A stretch of DNA of 64,000 bases from Klebsiella planticola ATCC 33531. GTDB lineage: Bacteria; Pseudomonadota; Gammaproteobacteria; Enterobacterales; Enterobacteriaceae. Shown here piece after piece: positions 9,336 through 17,796 of the stretch (positions within the stretch are counted from its first letter, which is position 1; each line of letters starts with the position of its first letter). Both the position numbers and the translations under genes were made by a program. The DNA is taken from the NCBI RefSeq assembly GCF_000735435.1, contig NZ_JMPP01000066.1:48768-112767 (forward strand), written 5' to 3'. The notes beneath the pieces are model-generated. The model saw nothing but the letters and a program-made list of their open reading frames with translations. It was not told where the DNA came from and ran no database searches.

Positions 9336-10112
9336 ATGAGTAGAGTGGTAGTGATTACCGGCGGCGGCACCGGGATTGGCGCCGCCTGTGCACGACTGAT
9401 GGCGGCGGCGGGCGAGACGGTGTTCATTACCGGTCGCCGTCTCGCTCCTTTGCAAGCGCTGGCGGAAGAGACCGGCGCCGTGGCGCTGGCTGGCGATGCC
9501 GCCAGCGGCGATGAGTGGCAGTCTCATCTGCTGCCGACGATTCTCGAACGCGCGGGCCATATCGACGTTTTAATCTGTAGCGCGGGCGGCATGGGCAACG
9601 GCGCCGTCGTGGAGACCAGCGACCGGCAGTGGCGTGCGGCGCTGGAAAGCAATCTCAACAGCGCGTTTGCCAGCGTCCGCGCCTGCCTGCCATCGCTGAT
9701 TGCCCGGCGCGGCAACGTGCTGTTTGTCGCCTCGATCGCTTCCCTCGCCGCCGGGCCGCAGGCCTGCGGTTACGTCACCGCCAAGCATGCAGTGATTGGC
9801 CTGATGCGTTCGGTCGCGCGGGACTATGGCCCACAAGGGGTACGCGCCAACGCCATTTGCCCCGGCTGGGTGACCACGCCGATGGCCGATGAGGAGATGC
9901 AGCCGCTGATGGACGCGCAGGGTATCAGCCTTGAGCAGGCCTATCAGCAGGTGTGTCGCGACGTCCCGCTGCGCCGCCCGGCCAGCGCGCAGGAGATTGC
10001 GCTCGCCTGCCAGTTCCTCTGTTCCCCGCAGGCGTCGATTATCAGCGGTGCGACGCTGGTTGCCGACGGCGGCGCCAGTTCGGTTGATGTCCCGACGCTG
10101 GCGTTTGCTTAA
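9336..10112 (+). CDS. moaE: SDR-family oxidoreductase MoaE (monoamine regulon)
   Basis: The product is a 258-residue classical short-chain dehydrogenase/reductase. The cofactor motif GGGTGIG is at residues 9-15, and catalytic Ser133, Tyr146 and Lys150 lie in the usual spacing. The C-terminal GATLVADGGAS segment is typical of the family. Its position between atsA and moaF matches the moaEF genes of the Klebsiella monoamine regulon; this MoaE is unrelated to the molybdopterin synthase subunit of the same name. GGGAGAG lies just upstream of the ATG. The substrate is unknown, presumably an intermediate of aromatic amine catabolism. Confidence 0.85.
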   Translation: MSRVVVITGGGTGIGAACARLMAAAGETVFITGRRLAPLQALAEETGAVALAGDAASGDEWQSHLLPTILERAGHIDVLICSAGGMGNGAVVETSDRQWRAALESNLNSAFASVRACLPSLIARRGNVLFVASIASLAAGPQACGYVTAKHAVIGLMRSVARDYGPQGVRANAICPGWVTTPMADEEMQPLMDAQGISLEQAYQQVCRDVPLRRPASAQEIALACQFLCSPQASIISGATLVADGGASSVDVPTLAFA

Positions 10113-10137
10113 CGTTCTTACACAACAAGGATCTCAC

Positions 10138-10929
10138 ATGACTTCAGAAGCCGTATTTATTCAGGTCGGCGCGCTCGCGGACGGCTTTGCGCCTCACGGC
10201 AACGTCCTGCCGGTGACCTCTTTGCCTGACGGAAATCCCCTGACCTTTTATTTGGCCGATGGCGCCCGTCATCAGTTGACGATGGCCGATACCCACACCC
10301 TGCTGTGGGACGGCCAGCCCGTTTCCGGGCGCGTGACCGCCATTCGCCCCGATGTGCTGTTTATCGATTTTCTCGATCCCGGCAAGGAGAACGCCAGCAT
10401 CAGCGCGGTGTGCAACCTGGCGCAAAATAACGCCACCCTGGTGTACGGTCAGCTGCCGACGGAGCAGGCCGCACGCCTCGATGCGTTCAGCCGCGTCGAG
10501 CAGGGTCTGCCGCTGACGGCAGTCGAAGTCCACTTCCATTTTGCCCGTCTGAACCGCGAGCCGGGGCCGCTGCCGACCTTCACCCGCGCGCTGGTGGGGA
10601 TGCGTAACCAGTACACCTACAGCCCGACCGAACGCTACGAGCATATTTATCTCAACGATAACTTCTATGCCTGGCAGTGTCTGGACGGTGTCGAGAAAGG
10701 TCTGGCGGATGTCGATCGCTGTCACTATGTGCAGGTGGCCGACGATCTGACGCTGTTCGTCTGGCGCGAGAAAATCATTCCGACGCTGGGCGTGATCCTT
10801 ATCGATCTGCAGCAGATGCGCACCGACGGCAAGATTCTCGGCTATCAGGGAAGTGATTTTGCCGCGCTGAGCAATTTCCCGGTCGGGGCCAGCGCGCAGA
10901 TTCTGAATGTGACGAACCCTTCGTCCTGA
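10138..10929 (+). CDS. moaF: MoaF-like protein (monoamine regulon)
   Basis: The 263-residue soluble protein has no signal sequence. It resembles the two-part MoaF family (N- and C-terminal MoaF domains, lipocalin/calycin-like beta-rich). It begins 25 bp after moaE with an AAGGAT ribosome site and ends before a perfect hairpin, so it is the last gene of the ats-moa transcription unit. Conserved-looking patches are FHFARL near residue 140 and YEHIYLNDNFYAW near 163-175. The biochemical role is not established; the association with monoamine-induced genes is from established knowledge of Klebsiella aerogenes. Confidence 0.8.
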   Translation: MTSEAVFIQVGALADGFAPHGNVLPVTSLPDGNPLTFYLADGARHQLTMADTHTLLWDGQPVSGRVTAIRPDVLFIDFLDPGKENASISAVCNLAQNNATLVYGQLPTEQAARLDAFSRVEQGLPLTAVEVHFHFARLNREPGPLPTFTRALVGMRNQYTYSPTERYEHIYLNDNFYAWQCLDGVEKGLADVDRCHYVQVADDLTLFVWREKIIPTLGVILIDLQQMRTDGKILGYQGSDFAALSNFPVGASAQILNVTNPSS

Positions 10930-10936
10930 GCGTAAC

Positions 10937-10958
10937 GCCGGAGCCCGACGGCTCCGGC
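10937..10958. terminator. Perfect 9-bp hairpin, convergent terminator
   Basis: GCCGGAGCC and GGCTCCGGC flank a 4-base loop just after moaF and before the end of the converging aldo/keto reductase gene. It has no T run but is well placed to end both transcripts. Confidence 0.6.
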
Positions 10959-10969
10959 ACACGCCGCCG

Positions 10970-11923
10970 TCAGGCGCTGGCAATCTCCAGCCGCGCCAGC
11001 TGGGCGGCATTCAGCGTCAGCTGAGCAGCACGAGCAAAGCTCTCGACCTGGGCCACGCTGGTGGCGCTGGCAATCGGCGCGGTCACCCCTTCCCGGCCCA
11101 TCAGCCAGGCCAGCGCCACTTCGCCAGGTTTCGCATGGTGCTGAGCGGCAACCTCTTCCAGGGTATCGATTATGCGCATTCCGCGCGGATTAAGGTATTT
11201 CCCGATGCCGCTGCCGCGCTGGCTTTGCGCCAGATCGGACGGTTGACGGTATTTACCGGTCAGGAAACCGGAGGCGAGGCTGTAGTAGGTGACGACGCCT
11301 ATTTCCCGGCTGATGCACAGGTCGCACAGCGCCCCCTCAAAAGCGGAGCGGTGATAGAGGTTGTATTCCGGTTGCAGCACCTGCCAGGCCGGCAGCCCCT
11401 CTTTCCGCGCCACTTCCAGCGCCGAGGAAAGCTGCTGGGCATCCAGGTTAGAAGCCCCCGTCGCGCGGATTTTCCCCGCCTGCTGCAGCGCGTGAAAAGC
11501 GCTCAGCGTCTCGGCAATGGGGGTTTCCGGGTCCGGCCAGTGGGCGAAATAGAGATCGATATAATCGGTGTTCAGACGGCGCAGCGAGTTTTCCACGGCC
11601 TGCTGGATCCAGGCTTTCTTCAACCCTTTTTGCCCGGGTAGCCCTAAATCAGAGCCCACTTTGGTGAAGATTTTTACCTTATCACGCATCCCCGGACGCG
11701 CCTGTAGCCAGCGGCCAATCAGGGTTTCCGACTCACCGCCCTGATTGCCATCCGCCCAGCGGGAGTAGACATCGGCGGTATCAATGGCGTCAAAGCCGTG
11801 GTCGACAAAAGCATCAAGAATGGCAAAACTGGTTTTTTCATCGCAGGTCCAGCCAAACACGTTGCCGCCGAAGACCAGCGGCGCGATGGAAAATCCGGTT
11901 TTACCCAATGGACGTGTATTCAT
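10970..11923 (-). CDS. Aldo/keto reductase
   Basis: The 317-residue NAD(P)H-dependent oxidoreductase has a TIM-barrel fold. The expected catalytic tetrad is visible: Asp and Tyr in FDAIDTADVYS (about 44-54), Lys in KIFTKVG near 84-90, and His in DLYFAHWPD near 123-131. The start at 11923 follows AAGGAG at a spacing of eight; a GTG nine bases upstream is less likely. It lies 132 bp downstream of an amino-acid binding protein gene and an M20 amidohydrolase on the same strand and may share their transcript. The substrate is unknown. Confidence 0.85.
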   Translation of the reverse strand: MNTRPLGKTGFSIAPLVFGGNVFGWTCDEKTSFAILDAFVDHGFDAIDTADVYSRWADGNQGGESETLIGRWLQARPGMRDKVKIFTKVGSDLGLPGQKGLKKAWIQQAVENSLRRLNTDYIDLYFAHWPDPETPIAETLSAFHALQQAGKIRATGASNLDAQQLSSALEVARKEGLPAWQVLQPEYNLYHRSAFEGALCDLCISREIGVVTYYSLASGFLTGKYRQPSDLAQSQRGSGIGKYLNPRGMRIIDTLEEVAAQHHAKPGEVALAWLMGREGVTAPIASATSVAQVESFARAAQLTLNAAQLARLEIASA

Positions 11924-12055
11924 GCCGTTCACTCCTTATCGCTTATATTCTGCATCCTTCGCCAGGCCGCAAGGGGCGGGAAAGAACCATGAGTGGAGAG
12001 TCAGAAAAGGAATCTTGCGGCGGGCCCATCCGTGCCCGCCGGACGCATCACAACA

Positions 12056-12832
12056 TTATGTCCCGGAATAGACGTCAAAGCTAAAATATTTACCCGACAG
12101 TTTTTTATAGGTTCCGTCGGCGAGAATCTGCGCGATCGCGCGGTTAATTTCCTGACGCAGCGCGTCATCCTCTTTACGCAGGCCAATCGCCGCGCCGGCG
12201 CCGAACAGCTTATTATCCTGCAAACTTCCGCCGACAAAGGCGAAATCTTTACCCTGCGGCTGCTGCAGGAAGCTGTAGTCCGCCATCATTCCGGAGAGCA
12301 CCGCGCCATCAATACGCCCGGATTCCAGATCCCGCACCACGCTGTCAGCGCCCTGATAGGCCACGATATTAATTCCCGCCGGACGCCAGTGCTGATTGAC
12401 GTACGTCTCCTGCGCCGAGCCCTGCTCCACGCCGATCGTTTTGCCTTTGAGCTGCTCCGGCGTATTGCCGGTCAGCGTATTTTTGCGCGCCACGAGGAAC
12501 ACCGGGCCGTTATACAGCTTGTCGCTAAAGCCAATCTGCTCTTTGCGTTTCTCGGTCATATACATGCCGGAGAGAATCGCATCGAATTTACGCGCCTTCA
12601 GCGCCGGAATAATGCCGTCGAAATTGCTTTCCACCCACACGCATTTCGCCTGCAGCTGCTGGCAGATGGCGTTGCCTAAATCAATATCGAAACCCGCCAG
12701 CTTGCCCTGCGGGTCTTTCCATTCAAACGGCGCAAAAGTGGGATCGACGCCAAAACGAATTTCTTTTTGTTCTGCGGCCAGCGTCGATGCGGACGCCATC
12801 AGCGCGACCCACAGCAGTAGTGATTTTTTCAT
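12056..12832 (-). CDS. Periplasmic polar amino acid ABC binding protein (orphan)
   Basis: The 258-residue secreted protein has a signal peptide of about 20 residues ending in LAA. The mature part is a family 3 solute-binding protein, as in HisJ, ArgT and ArtJ: RFGVDPTFAPFEW near 25-37, GFDIDLGNAIC near 46-56, and FDAILSGMYMTEKRKEQI near 81-98. No permease or ATPase gene lies beside it, so it probably borrows another amino-acid ABC transporter. It is 19 bp downstream of the M20 amidohydrolase, suggesting that the imported ligand is the amidohydrolase substrate, for example an N-acyl amino acid. Confidence 0.85.
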   Translation of the reverse strand: MKKSLLLWVALMASASTLAAEQKEIRFGVDPTFAPFEWKDPQGKLAGFDIDLGNAICQQLQAKCVWVESNFDGIIPALKARKFDAILSGMYMTEKRKEQIGFSDKLYNGPVFLVARKNTLTGNTPEQLKGKTIGVEQGSAQETYVNQHWRPAGINIVAYQGADSVVRDLESGRIDGAVLSGMMADYSFLQQPQGKDFAFVGGSLQDNKLFGAGAAIGLRKEDDALRQEINRAIAQILADGTYKKLSGKYFSFDVYSGT

Positions 12833-12851
12833 TATTTACGAGCTCCAGAGA

Positions 12852-14030
12852 TCAACGGCAGTGTGTTTCAACTAACCGGGCGAAAAACGACGCCCCGGTG
12901 GTAATAATGTCATCGTTAAAGTCATAGCCAGGGTTATGCACCATGCAGCCGCCTTTATCGCCCTTCTCGCCGTTACCCAGCAGGAAATAGCAGCCCGGAC
13001 GCGCCTGCAGCATAAAGGCAAAATCCTCGCTGGCGTTCATCGGTGAAATGGATTCCAGCACCTGTTCGTTGCCAAAGACTTCCGTCGCTAATGCTTTGGC
13101 GAATGCAGTCTCCTCCACGCTATTGGTCAGCACCGGGTAGGAGTCGTAGACCTCAATCTCGCTGGTAGCGCCGTAGCTTTTGGCGGTAAATTCGGTGATG
13201 TCGTGAATCCGTTTAATCAGCAGGTCGCGTACTTCCTGCTTCATCGCCCGCACGGTCAGTTCCATCACCGCGCTTTCCGGGATCACGTTGGAGGCGATGC
13301 CCGACTGGAAGGTGCCGACGGTGACAACGGCGGTTTCCCCCGGCGGCACGTTACGAGCGACAATACTTTGCAGGGCCATCACCAGCGCCGAGCCGGCGAG
13401 AATGGGATCGACCGCGCGCTCCGGGTGGGCGCCGTGGCCGCCGTAGCCGTGAATGGTTATCTTGACGGTATCCGCCGACGCCATAAAGTTGCCGGCGTAG
13501 AAGCCCAGCTTGCCGACCGGTAGCCCCGGCATATTGTGCAGCGCAAACACGCAATCGCAGGGAAAGCGCTCAAACAGCCCGTCTTTTATCATCAGGTCTG
13601 CGCCGCCAATCGCCTCTTCCGCTGGCTGGAAAATCACATGCACCGTGCCGTTAAACTGGCAGGCCGGCGAGGCAATATATTTTGCCGCCGCCAGCAGAAT
13701 AGTGGTGTGACCGTCGTGGCCGCAGGCGTGCATTTTCCCCGCAACGGTGCTGGCCCAGGGTAATTCCGTGGTTTCAAAAATAGGCAGGGCGTCCATATCG
13801 GCGCGCAGCCCAATCGTGCGCGCTGAATGCCCTTTCGTTAGCGATCCCACCAGCCCGGTTTTCCCCAGCTCGCGGGTCACCGCATAACCCCACTCCGCCA
13901 GTTTTTCCGCTACCAGTTCGCTGGTATTAAACTCTTCCAGACTTAATTCCGGATGGGCATGTAAATAATGCCGGATCGCAATCATTTCTTCTTCAGCTGC
14001 TTTAATTTCTGGAATCACAAAATTGCTCAT
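12852..14030 (-). CDS. M20-family amidohydrolase (HipO/N-acyl amino acid hydrolase type)
   Basis: The 392-residue cytoplasmic metallo-amidohydrolase has metal-binding motifs MDALPIFE (about 78-85) and HACGHDGHTT (about 100-109), plus ALHNMPGLPVGKLG and GGHGAHPE of the dimerisation/lid region, then NASEDFAFM near 335. This is the pattern of hippurate hydrolase, IAA-amino acid hydrolase and N-acetyl-diaminopimelate deacetylase relatives. It precedes the orphan amino-acid binding protein in the same transcription direction. A likely role is release of an amino acid from an N-acyl or amide conjugate; the exact substrate cannot be told from sequence. Confidence 0.85.
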   Translation of the reverse strand: MSNFVIPEIKAAEEEMIAIRHYLHAHPELSLEEFNTSELVAEKLAEWGYAVTRELGKTGLVGSLTKGHSARTIGLRADMDALPIFETTELPWASTVAGKMHACGHDGHTTILLAAAKYIASPACQFNGTVHVIFQPAEEAIGGADLMIKDGLFERFPCDCVFALHNMPGLPVGKLGFYAGNFMASADTVKITIHGYGGHGAHPERAVDPILAGSALVMALQSIVARNVPPGETAVVTVGTFQSGIASNVIPESAVMELTVRAMKQEVRDLLIKRIHDITEFTAKSYGATSEIEVYDSYPVLTNSVEETAFAKALATEVFGNEQVLESISPMNASEDFAFMLQARPGCYFLLGNGEKGDKGGCMVHNPGYDFNDDIITTGASFFARLVETHCR

Positions 14031-14603
14031 GCCGGTCTCCGGGAAATAAAAAATAGATATTCTGCTTCATTCAGGCTTCAGGTAAACGGTTGTCGAAAAG
14101 TGGGAGGCCAGAACCCCAAAACGTGAAGTATGAAGAATAAACTCAGACTCAATAACTTATCTGGATAAGCGTTTAATGCAAGCAAGATTTCTGATTTCCG
14201 GCGTGCGCTTCATCTCGTTTACTAATGATTATTCAGAAGGTTACCGGTAATGTGAAAAAAAGTGGGACGTTCAACAGAATGTAAAAAAGGCCAGCACCAC
14301 TCTGCTAATAAACCTTATTATAATAGTGATTAAGACCATAAATAAGGCAAAATTTAAATATAAACTTTTAATTATTGGATTATTACCGCGTTTTTATTCT
14401 ACGATCGCCACGCTTAAATCAGCTTATTAAATACCTGCAGATTTCCTCAGGCGGCGCCATGTTGTGGGCAGCAAGCTCGCCGGTAGCGCACGCAGCGCAA
14501 TCACCCGGGCATCCCTGAAGATGATTCGCGACGCCTCCTCTGGAACCAACGGAAAAATAAACGCGCGCCATAAGATGGACGCAGAATAGCGTAGAACTCA
14601 AAC
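14031..14603. other. Intergenic region, 573 bp
   Basis: This is a divergent spacer between the amidohydrolase and the lipoprotein gene. Bases 14040-14400 are AT-rich and probably carry promoters; 14440-14580 are GC-rich without a supportable gene. A 60-codon minus-strand frame here (14419-14601) has no ribosome site or family resemblance. I recognise no operator. Confidence 0.5.
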
Positions 14604-15194
14604 ATGAAATATCAGGCTCTTTTCCTGGCGTCAGCGCTGGCGCTGGCCGGCTGTAGCGCCCAGGGTGATACCGCCAGCCAGCAGCGCGCCAGTATCCAAA
14701 AAATACGCAGCGAAACGCTGAGCAAACTCTATTCGCTCTACCCGGAAGCCCGTAGCGATATCCAGCACGCCGATGGCTATGCCGTATTTGCCAGCAACAG
14801 CAGCAAAATTCTGGTATTAGGATTTGGCAGCGGCTACGGCGTGGTTAGAGACCTGCGCACCGGCAAAGATACCTATATGAAAATGGCCCAGGGCGGCGCG
14901 GGGCTGGGGATGGGCGTGAAGCAGCAGCGTACCGTACTGGTGTTCCACGATAAAGCGGCACTTCATACCTTTATTACCCAGGGCTATATGGTTGGCGCAG
15001 ACGCTAATGCCGCGGCGAAATATGATGATAAAGGTGTCGCGCCGGTCGCTGCCTCAGCAAGCGGCGTTGCCAAGGATACCTCTTCGCTGCCGTCGAAAGT
15101 GAACGTTTATGAAATTACCGAGAAAGGGCTGGCCGCTCAGGCGATGCTCAATGGCTATAAGTACTGGCCGGATGAGGAGCTGAATAAAAGATAG
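14604..15194 (+). CDS. YSC84/SYLF-like lipoprotein
   Basis: The 196-residue lipoprotein has a signal peptide with lipobox LAGC (Cys16). The mature part contains a SYLF/YSC84-like region: DIQHADGYAVFASNSSKILVLGFGSGYGVV (given here in part, about 52-81), then GGAGLGMGVKQQRTVLVFHDK near 97-117. In this family the region forms a beta-rich lipid-associated domain. The residue after the lipobox Cys is Ser, so sorting to the outer membrane is expected. It is a single-gene unit followed by a stem-loop. The function is unknown; homologues are often stress- or envelope-associated. Confidence 0.75.
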   Translation: MKYQALFLASALALAGCSAQGDTASQQRASIQKIRSETLSKLYSLYPEARSDIQHADGYAVFASNSSKILVLGFGSGYGVVRDLRTGKDTYMKMAQGGAGLGMGVKQQRTVLVFHDKAALHTFITQGYMVGADANAAAKYDDKGVAPVAASASGVAKDTSSLPSKVNVYEITEKGLAAQAMLNGYKYWPDEELNKR

Positions 15195-15229
15195 ACCTCA
15201 CGGAATAAACAGGTCACCCGGCGGTAATC

Positions 15230-15252
15230 CCCTCTCCCTGAGCGGGAGAGGG
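15230..15252. terminator. Stem-loop after lipoprotein gene
   Basis: CCCTCTCCC and GGGAGAGGG pair around a 5-base loop, 35 bp after the lipoprotein stop and before the converging RcnB-like gene. It has only a short T stretch, so it is either a terminator or a dispersed enteric palindrome. Confidence 0.5.
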
Positions 15253-15293
15253 TTTGCCGTGGGCCGATTCGCCCCCGCGGCATCGGTGCGACA

Positions 15294-15809
15294 TTAATGT
15301 GAAAGGACGCCGTTCACCAGAATAGACGTAATGATGCCGGTGGCCGCCGCAATCAGGACATAGTTGCCGTTAATATACGACCAGTGCTGCCCCTGCGGAG
15401 GCGGCGGCAGGCCGCGATCGTTCCAGTTGCTGACCCGATAATCATTACCGCGGTAACGCTCCGGCGCAGGCTGCCCCTTACGGAAGTCATGCCCGTTCCA
15501 CGCAAAGTGGTCTTGTTCATGGCGTTCCTGATGCGACTTTCCTTGCGCATGATTATTGCCGCGATTGTCGCCGGGGTTGTTACGTTCCGGGCCGCGATTA
15601 TCCGCGCCCTGACGATGGCTGTCGCCGTTGCCCTGAGGACCATTATTACCCGGTCCCTGCTGGCGATTACCGTCCGGACTACCGTGACCAGAACCGTTTT
15701 GCCACACCTGCTGTTGGCCTGGGTTACCGTTGCCGTTCGGGCCGTCGGCCCAGGCTAACGAGCTTAATGCGCAGGACAACATAACGGCCAGAGAAATCAT
15801 TTTTTTCAT
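15294..15809 (-). CDS. RcnB-like periplasmic/inner-membrane protein, Asn/Gly/Gln-rich
   Basis: The 171-residue protein has a signal peptide (about 1-21, ending AWA). A long low-complexity segment rich in Asn, Gly, Gln, His and Arg follows (about 22-100). The C-terminal domain resembles RcnB/YohN proteins: YRGNDYRVSNWNDRGLPPPP (about 120-139), then GQHWSYINGNYVLIA, and it ends in a hydrophobic stretch. RcnB of Escherichia coli acts in nickel/cobalt homeostasis, but many paralogues have no known role. The His/Asn-rich linker could bind metal, which is only inference. It is a single gene with its own GGAGG ribosome site. Confidence 0.72.
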   Translation of the reverse strand: MKKMISLAVMLSCALSSLAWADGPNGNGNPGQQQVWQNGSGHGSPDGNRQQGPGNNGPQGNGDSHRQGADNRGPERNNPGDNRGNNHAQGKSHQERHEQDHFAWNGHDFRKGQPAPERYRGNDYRVSNWNDRGLPPPPQGQHWSYINGNYVLIAAATGIITSILVNGVLSH

Positions 15810-15961
15810 CGTACACCTCCTGATATGCCTCCTTTTTACCGTCGGAATGTGGAGAAAAAGTGAGTATCAGGATATCCAGGACAATTCCTGGCATTCTCGT
15901 TTCGCGTCATAACCGCGAGGGCATCACCGTAGCGTCATATCCATCGCCGCAGATGGGGCGC

Positions 15962-15987
15962 AAAAAAAAGGCCGCTTTCGCGACCTT
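15962..15987 (-). terminator. Intrinsic terminator of the 11-mer repeat gene
   Basis: On the minus strand an AAGGTCG...CGGCCTT stem with a GAAA-type loop is followed by eight T residues (15962-15969). It is placed about 20 bp past the stop of the 16010-16399 gene. Confidence 0.8.
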
Positions 15988-16009
15988 ATGTTATGCAACG
16001 CTACCGGGA

Positions 16010-16399
16010 TTATTCGGTGACTTTATTTTTCAGCTCTTCCGCACCCTGCTTGGTTTTATCCCAGCCTTTTTCGGTGGCGGCTTTAGTCTTATTCCAGCCT
16101 TTTTCCGTCCCTTCTTTGGTCTTATCCCAACCCTTCTCCGTTCCTTCTTTGGTCTTATTCCAGGTTTTTTGAGCGCCTTCGCTCACCTGGCTGCCTACGC
16201 TGTCGCTTTTACCTTGCGCCGCGTGTTCGGATTTCAGCTTCTGCTCTTCGCCCTCGTTCTGGGCCTGGTGCAGTTTTTCTTTCGCCGTGTTCGCCCCTTC
16301 ATGGGCCGCCGCGACGGTATCATCAGTTGCGTGTGTTGTCGCAGCAAAAACAGGGGCTGCTACCAGAATCGCAGATAACGCAATCATTGCTTTTTTCAT
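16010..16399 (-). CDS. Secreted protein with 11-residue LEA-like repeats
   Basis: The 129-residue product has a signal peptide (about 1-20, ending VFA). The exported part is very polar, Lys/Glu/Thr/Gly-rich and predicted helical. From about residue 79 it contains four consecutive 11-residue units of the form T-E-K-G-W-(N/D)-K-T-K-x-(G/A), visible also as a 33-bp repeat in DNA. Eleven-residue amphipathic repeats with this composition recall LEA-type desiccation proteins and some envelope stress proteins, a resemblance of composition and period rather than proven homology. Of two adjacent ATGs I favour 16399, because AGAGGAA lies at a better distance. It has its own intrinsic terminator. Confidence 0.75.
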   Translation of the reverse strand: MKKAMIALSAILVAAPVFAATTHATDDTVAAAHEGANTAKEKLHQAQNEGEEQKLKSEHAAQGKSDSVGSQVSEGAQKTWNKTKEGTEKGWDKTKEGTEKGWNKTKAATEKGWDKTKQGAEELKNKVTE

Positions 16400-16765
16400 C
16401 ATTTCCTCTCTAACGTGCTTAATGTTATGAGTCATCAACAGCATGGCATAACATTCCGCTCATGACTTTAGGGATAGTTCTTAAAACCAGATCCGGGCGT
16501 TTATCCCCATTTTCAGACCAACCGTTCCTCAGACGCCTGCTACCGCCAGAGAGCGAGACGGAGGCCATCTGCCTGCGGCGCCAGCCAGGCATCGGGGGGT
16601 GAAGGAACCCGGTCCCGCTTACCGACGGACAAAAACAGCGCGCCGGCCGCGCCGTTTTTTTGCCCTGCTTCTCACTTTATCTATTGCAGCGTTTCGTTCA
16701 TCAGCGGGCTATGCTTAAATAAGCTAAACCGGTTTAATTAAGTTTAGCATTGAGGTGGAAACAGT
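16400..16765. promoter_or_regulatory. Spacer with scrK promoter region
   Basis: This 366-bp divergent spacer holds no supportable gene. The right end carries the scrK control region, including a ScrR-type palindrome listed separately and GAGGTGG just before the scrK start. Confidence 0.55.
16723..16736. promoter_or_regulatory. ScrR operator upstream of scrK
   Basis: GCTAAACCGGTTTA, 30 bp before the scrK start, matches the LacI-family palindrome with a central CCGG seen twice more upstream of scrY. It is a likely binding site for the ScrR repressor. Confidence 0.8.
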
Positions 16766-17689
16766 ATGAATGCAAAAGTATGGGTGCTTGGGGATGCGGT
16801 AGTGGATCTGCTGCCGGAAAGCGGCGGTCGCCTGTTGCAGTGTCCCGGCGGCGCGCCGGCCAATGTGGCGGTAGGTATCGCCCGCCTGGGTGGCAACAGC
16901 GGGTTTATCGGCCGCGTCGGCGACGATCCTTTTGGCCGCTTTATGCAGCACACTCTGCGCGAGGAACAGGTGGATACCCGCTACATGCGCAGCGATCCGC
17001 AGCACCGGACCTCTACCGTGGTGGTCGATCTCGACGGCGAGGGAGAAAGAACCTTTACCTTTATGGTTCGCCCCAGCGCGGACCTGTTTTTACAGCCGGA
17101 AGACCTTCCGCCCTTCGCCGCCAACGAATGGCTGCACGTCTGCTCCATTGCGCTCAGCGCCGAACCCAGCCGCAGCACCACCTTCGCGGCGATGGAGAGA
17201 ATAAAATTAGCCGGCGGTCGGGTCAGCTTTGACCCCAATATCCGCGCGGACCTCTGGCAGGACCCGGAGCTGCTGCACGCCTGCCTCGATCGCGCCCTGC
17301 GTCTGGCGAACGTGGTAAAACTGTCCGAAGAAGAACTGGCGTTGATCGCCGGCAGAGAGGATGTAGCCGAAGGGGTAACCGCCCTGACCCAGCGCTATCA
17401 GCCTGAGCTACTGCTGGTCACTCAGGGTAAAGCCGGGGTGCTCGCCGCTTTTCAGCAGCAGTGCACCCACTTCTCCGCACAGCCGGTGGTCAGCGTCGAT
17501 ACCACCGGCGCAGGCGATGCGTTTGTCGCCGGACTGCTTGCCAGCCTTGCCGCTAAGGGAATGCCAACGGATCCCACGGCGCTGGAACCGGCAATCATGC
17601 AGGCGCAAACCTGCGGGGCGCTGGCCACTACCGCCAAAGGGGCGATGACCGCCCTGCCCTACCTGCACGATCTTAACCCCTCATTTTGA
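16766..17689 (+). CDS. scrK: Fructokinase ScrK
   Basis: The 307-residue PfkB/ribokinase-family kinase phosphorylates the fructose set free by ScrB. N-terminal GGAPANVAVGIARLG (about 29-43) and the C-terminal DTTGAGDAFVAGL (about 246-258), with the catalytic Asp and anion-hole Gly-Ala-Gly, define the family. FDPNIRADLW is near 153-162. It lies upstream of scrYAB on the same strand with its own operator, and a second promoter region follows before scrY, as in the known enteric scrK-scrYAB arrangement. Confidence 0.94.
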   Translation: MNAKVWVLGDAVVDLLPESGGRLLQCPGGAPANVAVGIARLGGNSGFIGRVGDDPFGRFMQHTLREEQVDTRYMRSDPQHRTSTVVVDLDGEGERTFTFMVRPSADLFLQPEDLPPFAANEWLHVCSIALSAEPSRSTTFAAMERIKLAGGRVSFDPNIRADLWQDPELLHACLDRALRLANVVKLSEEELALIAGREDVAEGVTALTQRYQPELLLVTQGKAGVLAAFQQQCTHFSAQPVVSVDTTGAGDAFVAGLLASLAAKGMPTDPTALEPAIMQAQTCGALATTAKGAMTALPYLHDLNPSF

Positions 17690-17739
17690 TCCTTCCGGGC
17701 TGCCCTCGCAGCCCACTTTGTTGCATCCATCACATTTAT

Positions 17740-17753
17740 TAAATCGGTTTAGC
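17740..17753. promoter_or_regulatory. ScrR operator, distal site before scrY
   Basis: TAAATCGGTTTAGC resembles the perfect palindrome 44 bp downstream with one arm degenerate. The two sites are 57 bp centre to centre, suiting cooperative binding or looping by a LacI-type tetramer or dimer. Confidence 0.65.
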
Positions 17754-17796
17754 AATTTATATTCCCAGATGTTAAAGGTCATGTTTAACATAGCGC

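Noticed and set aside
14419..14601. 60-codon minus-strand frame before the YSC84-like gene
   Set aside because: No supporting start signal or similarity; lies in a spacer.
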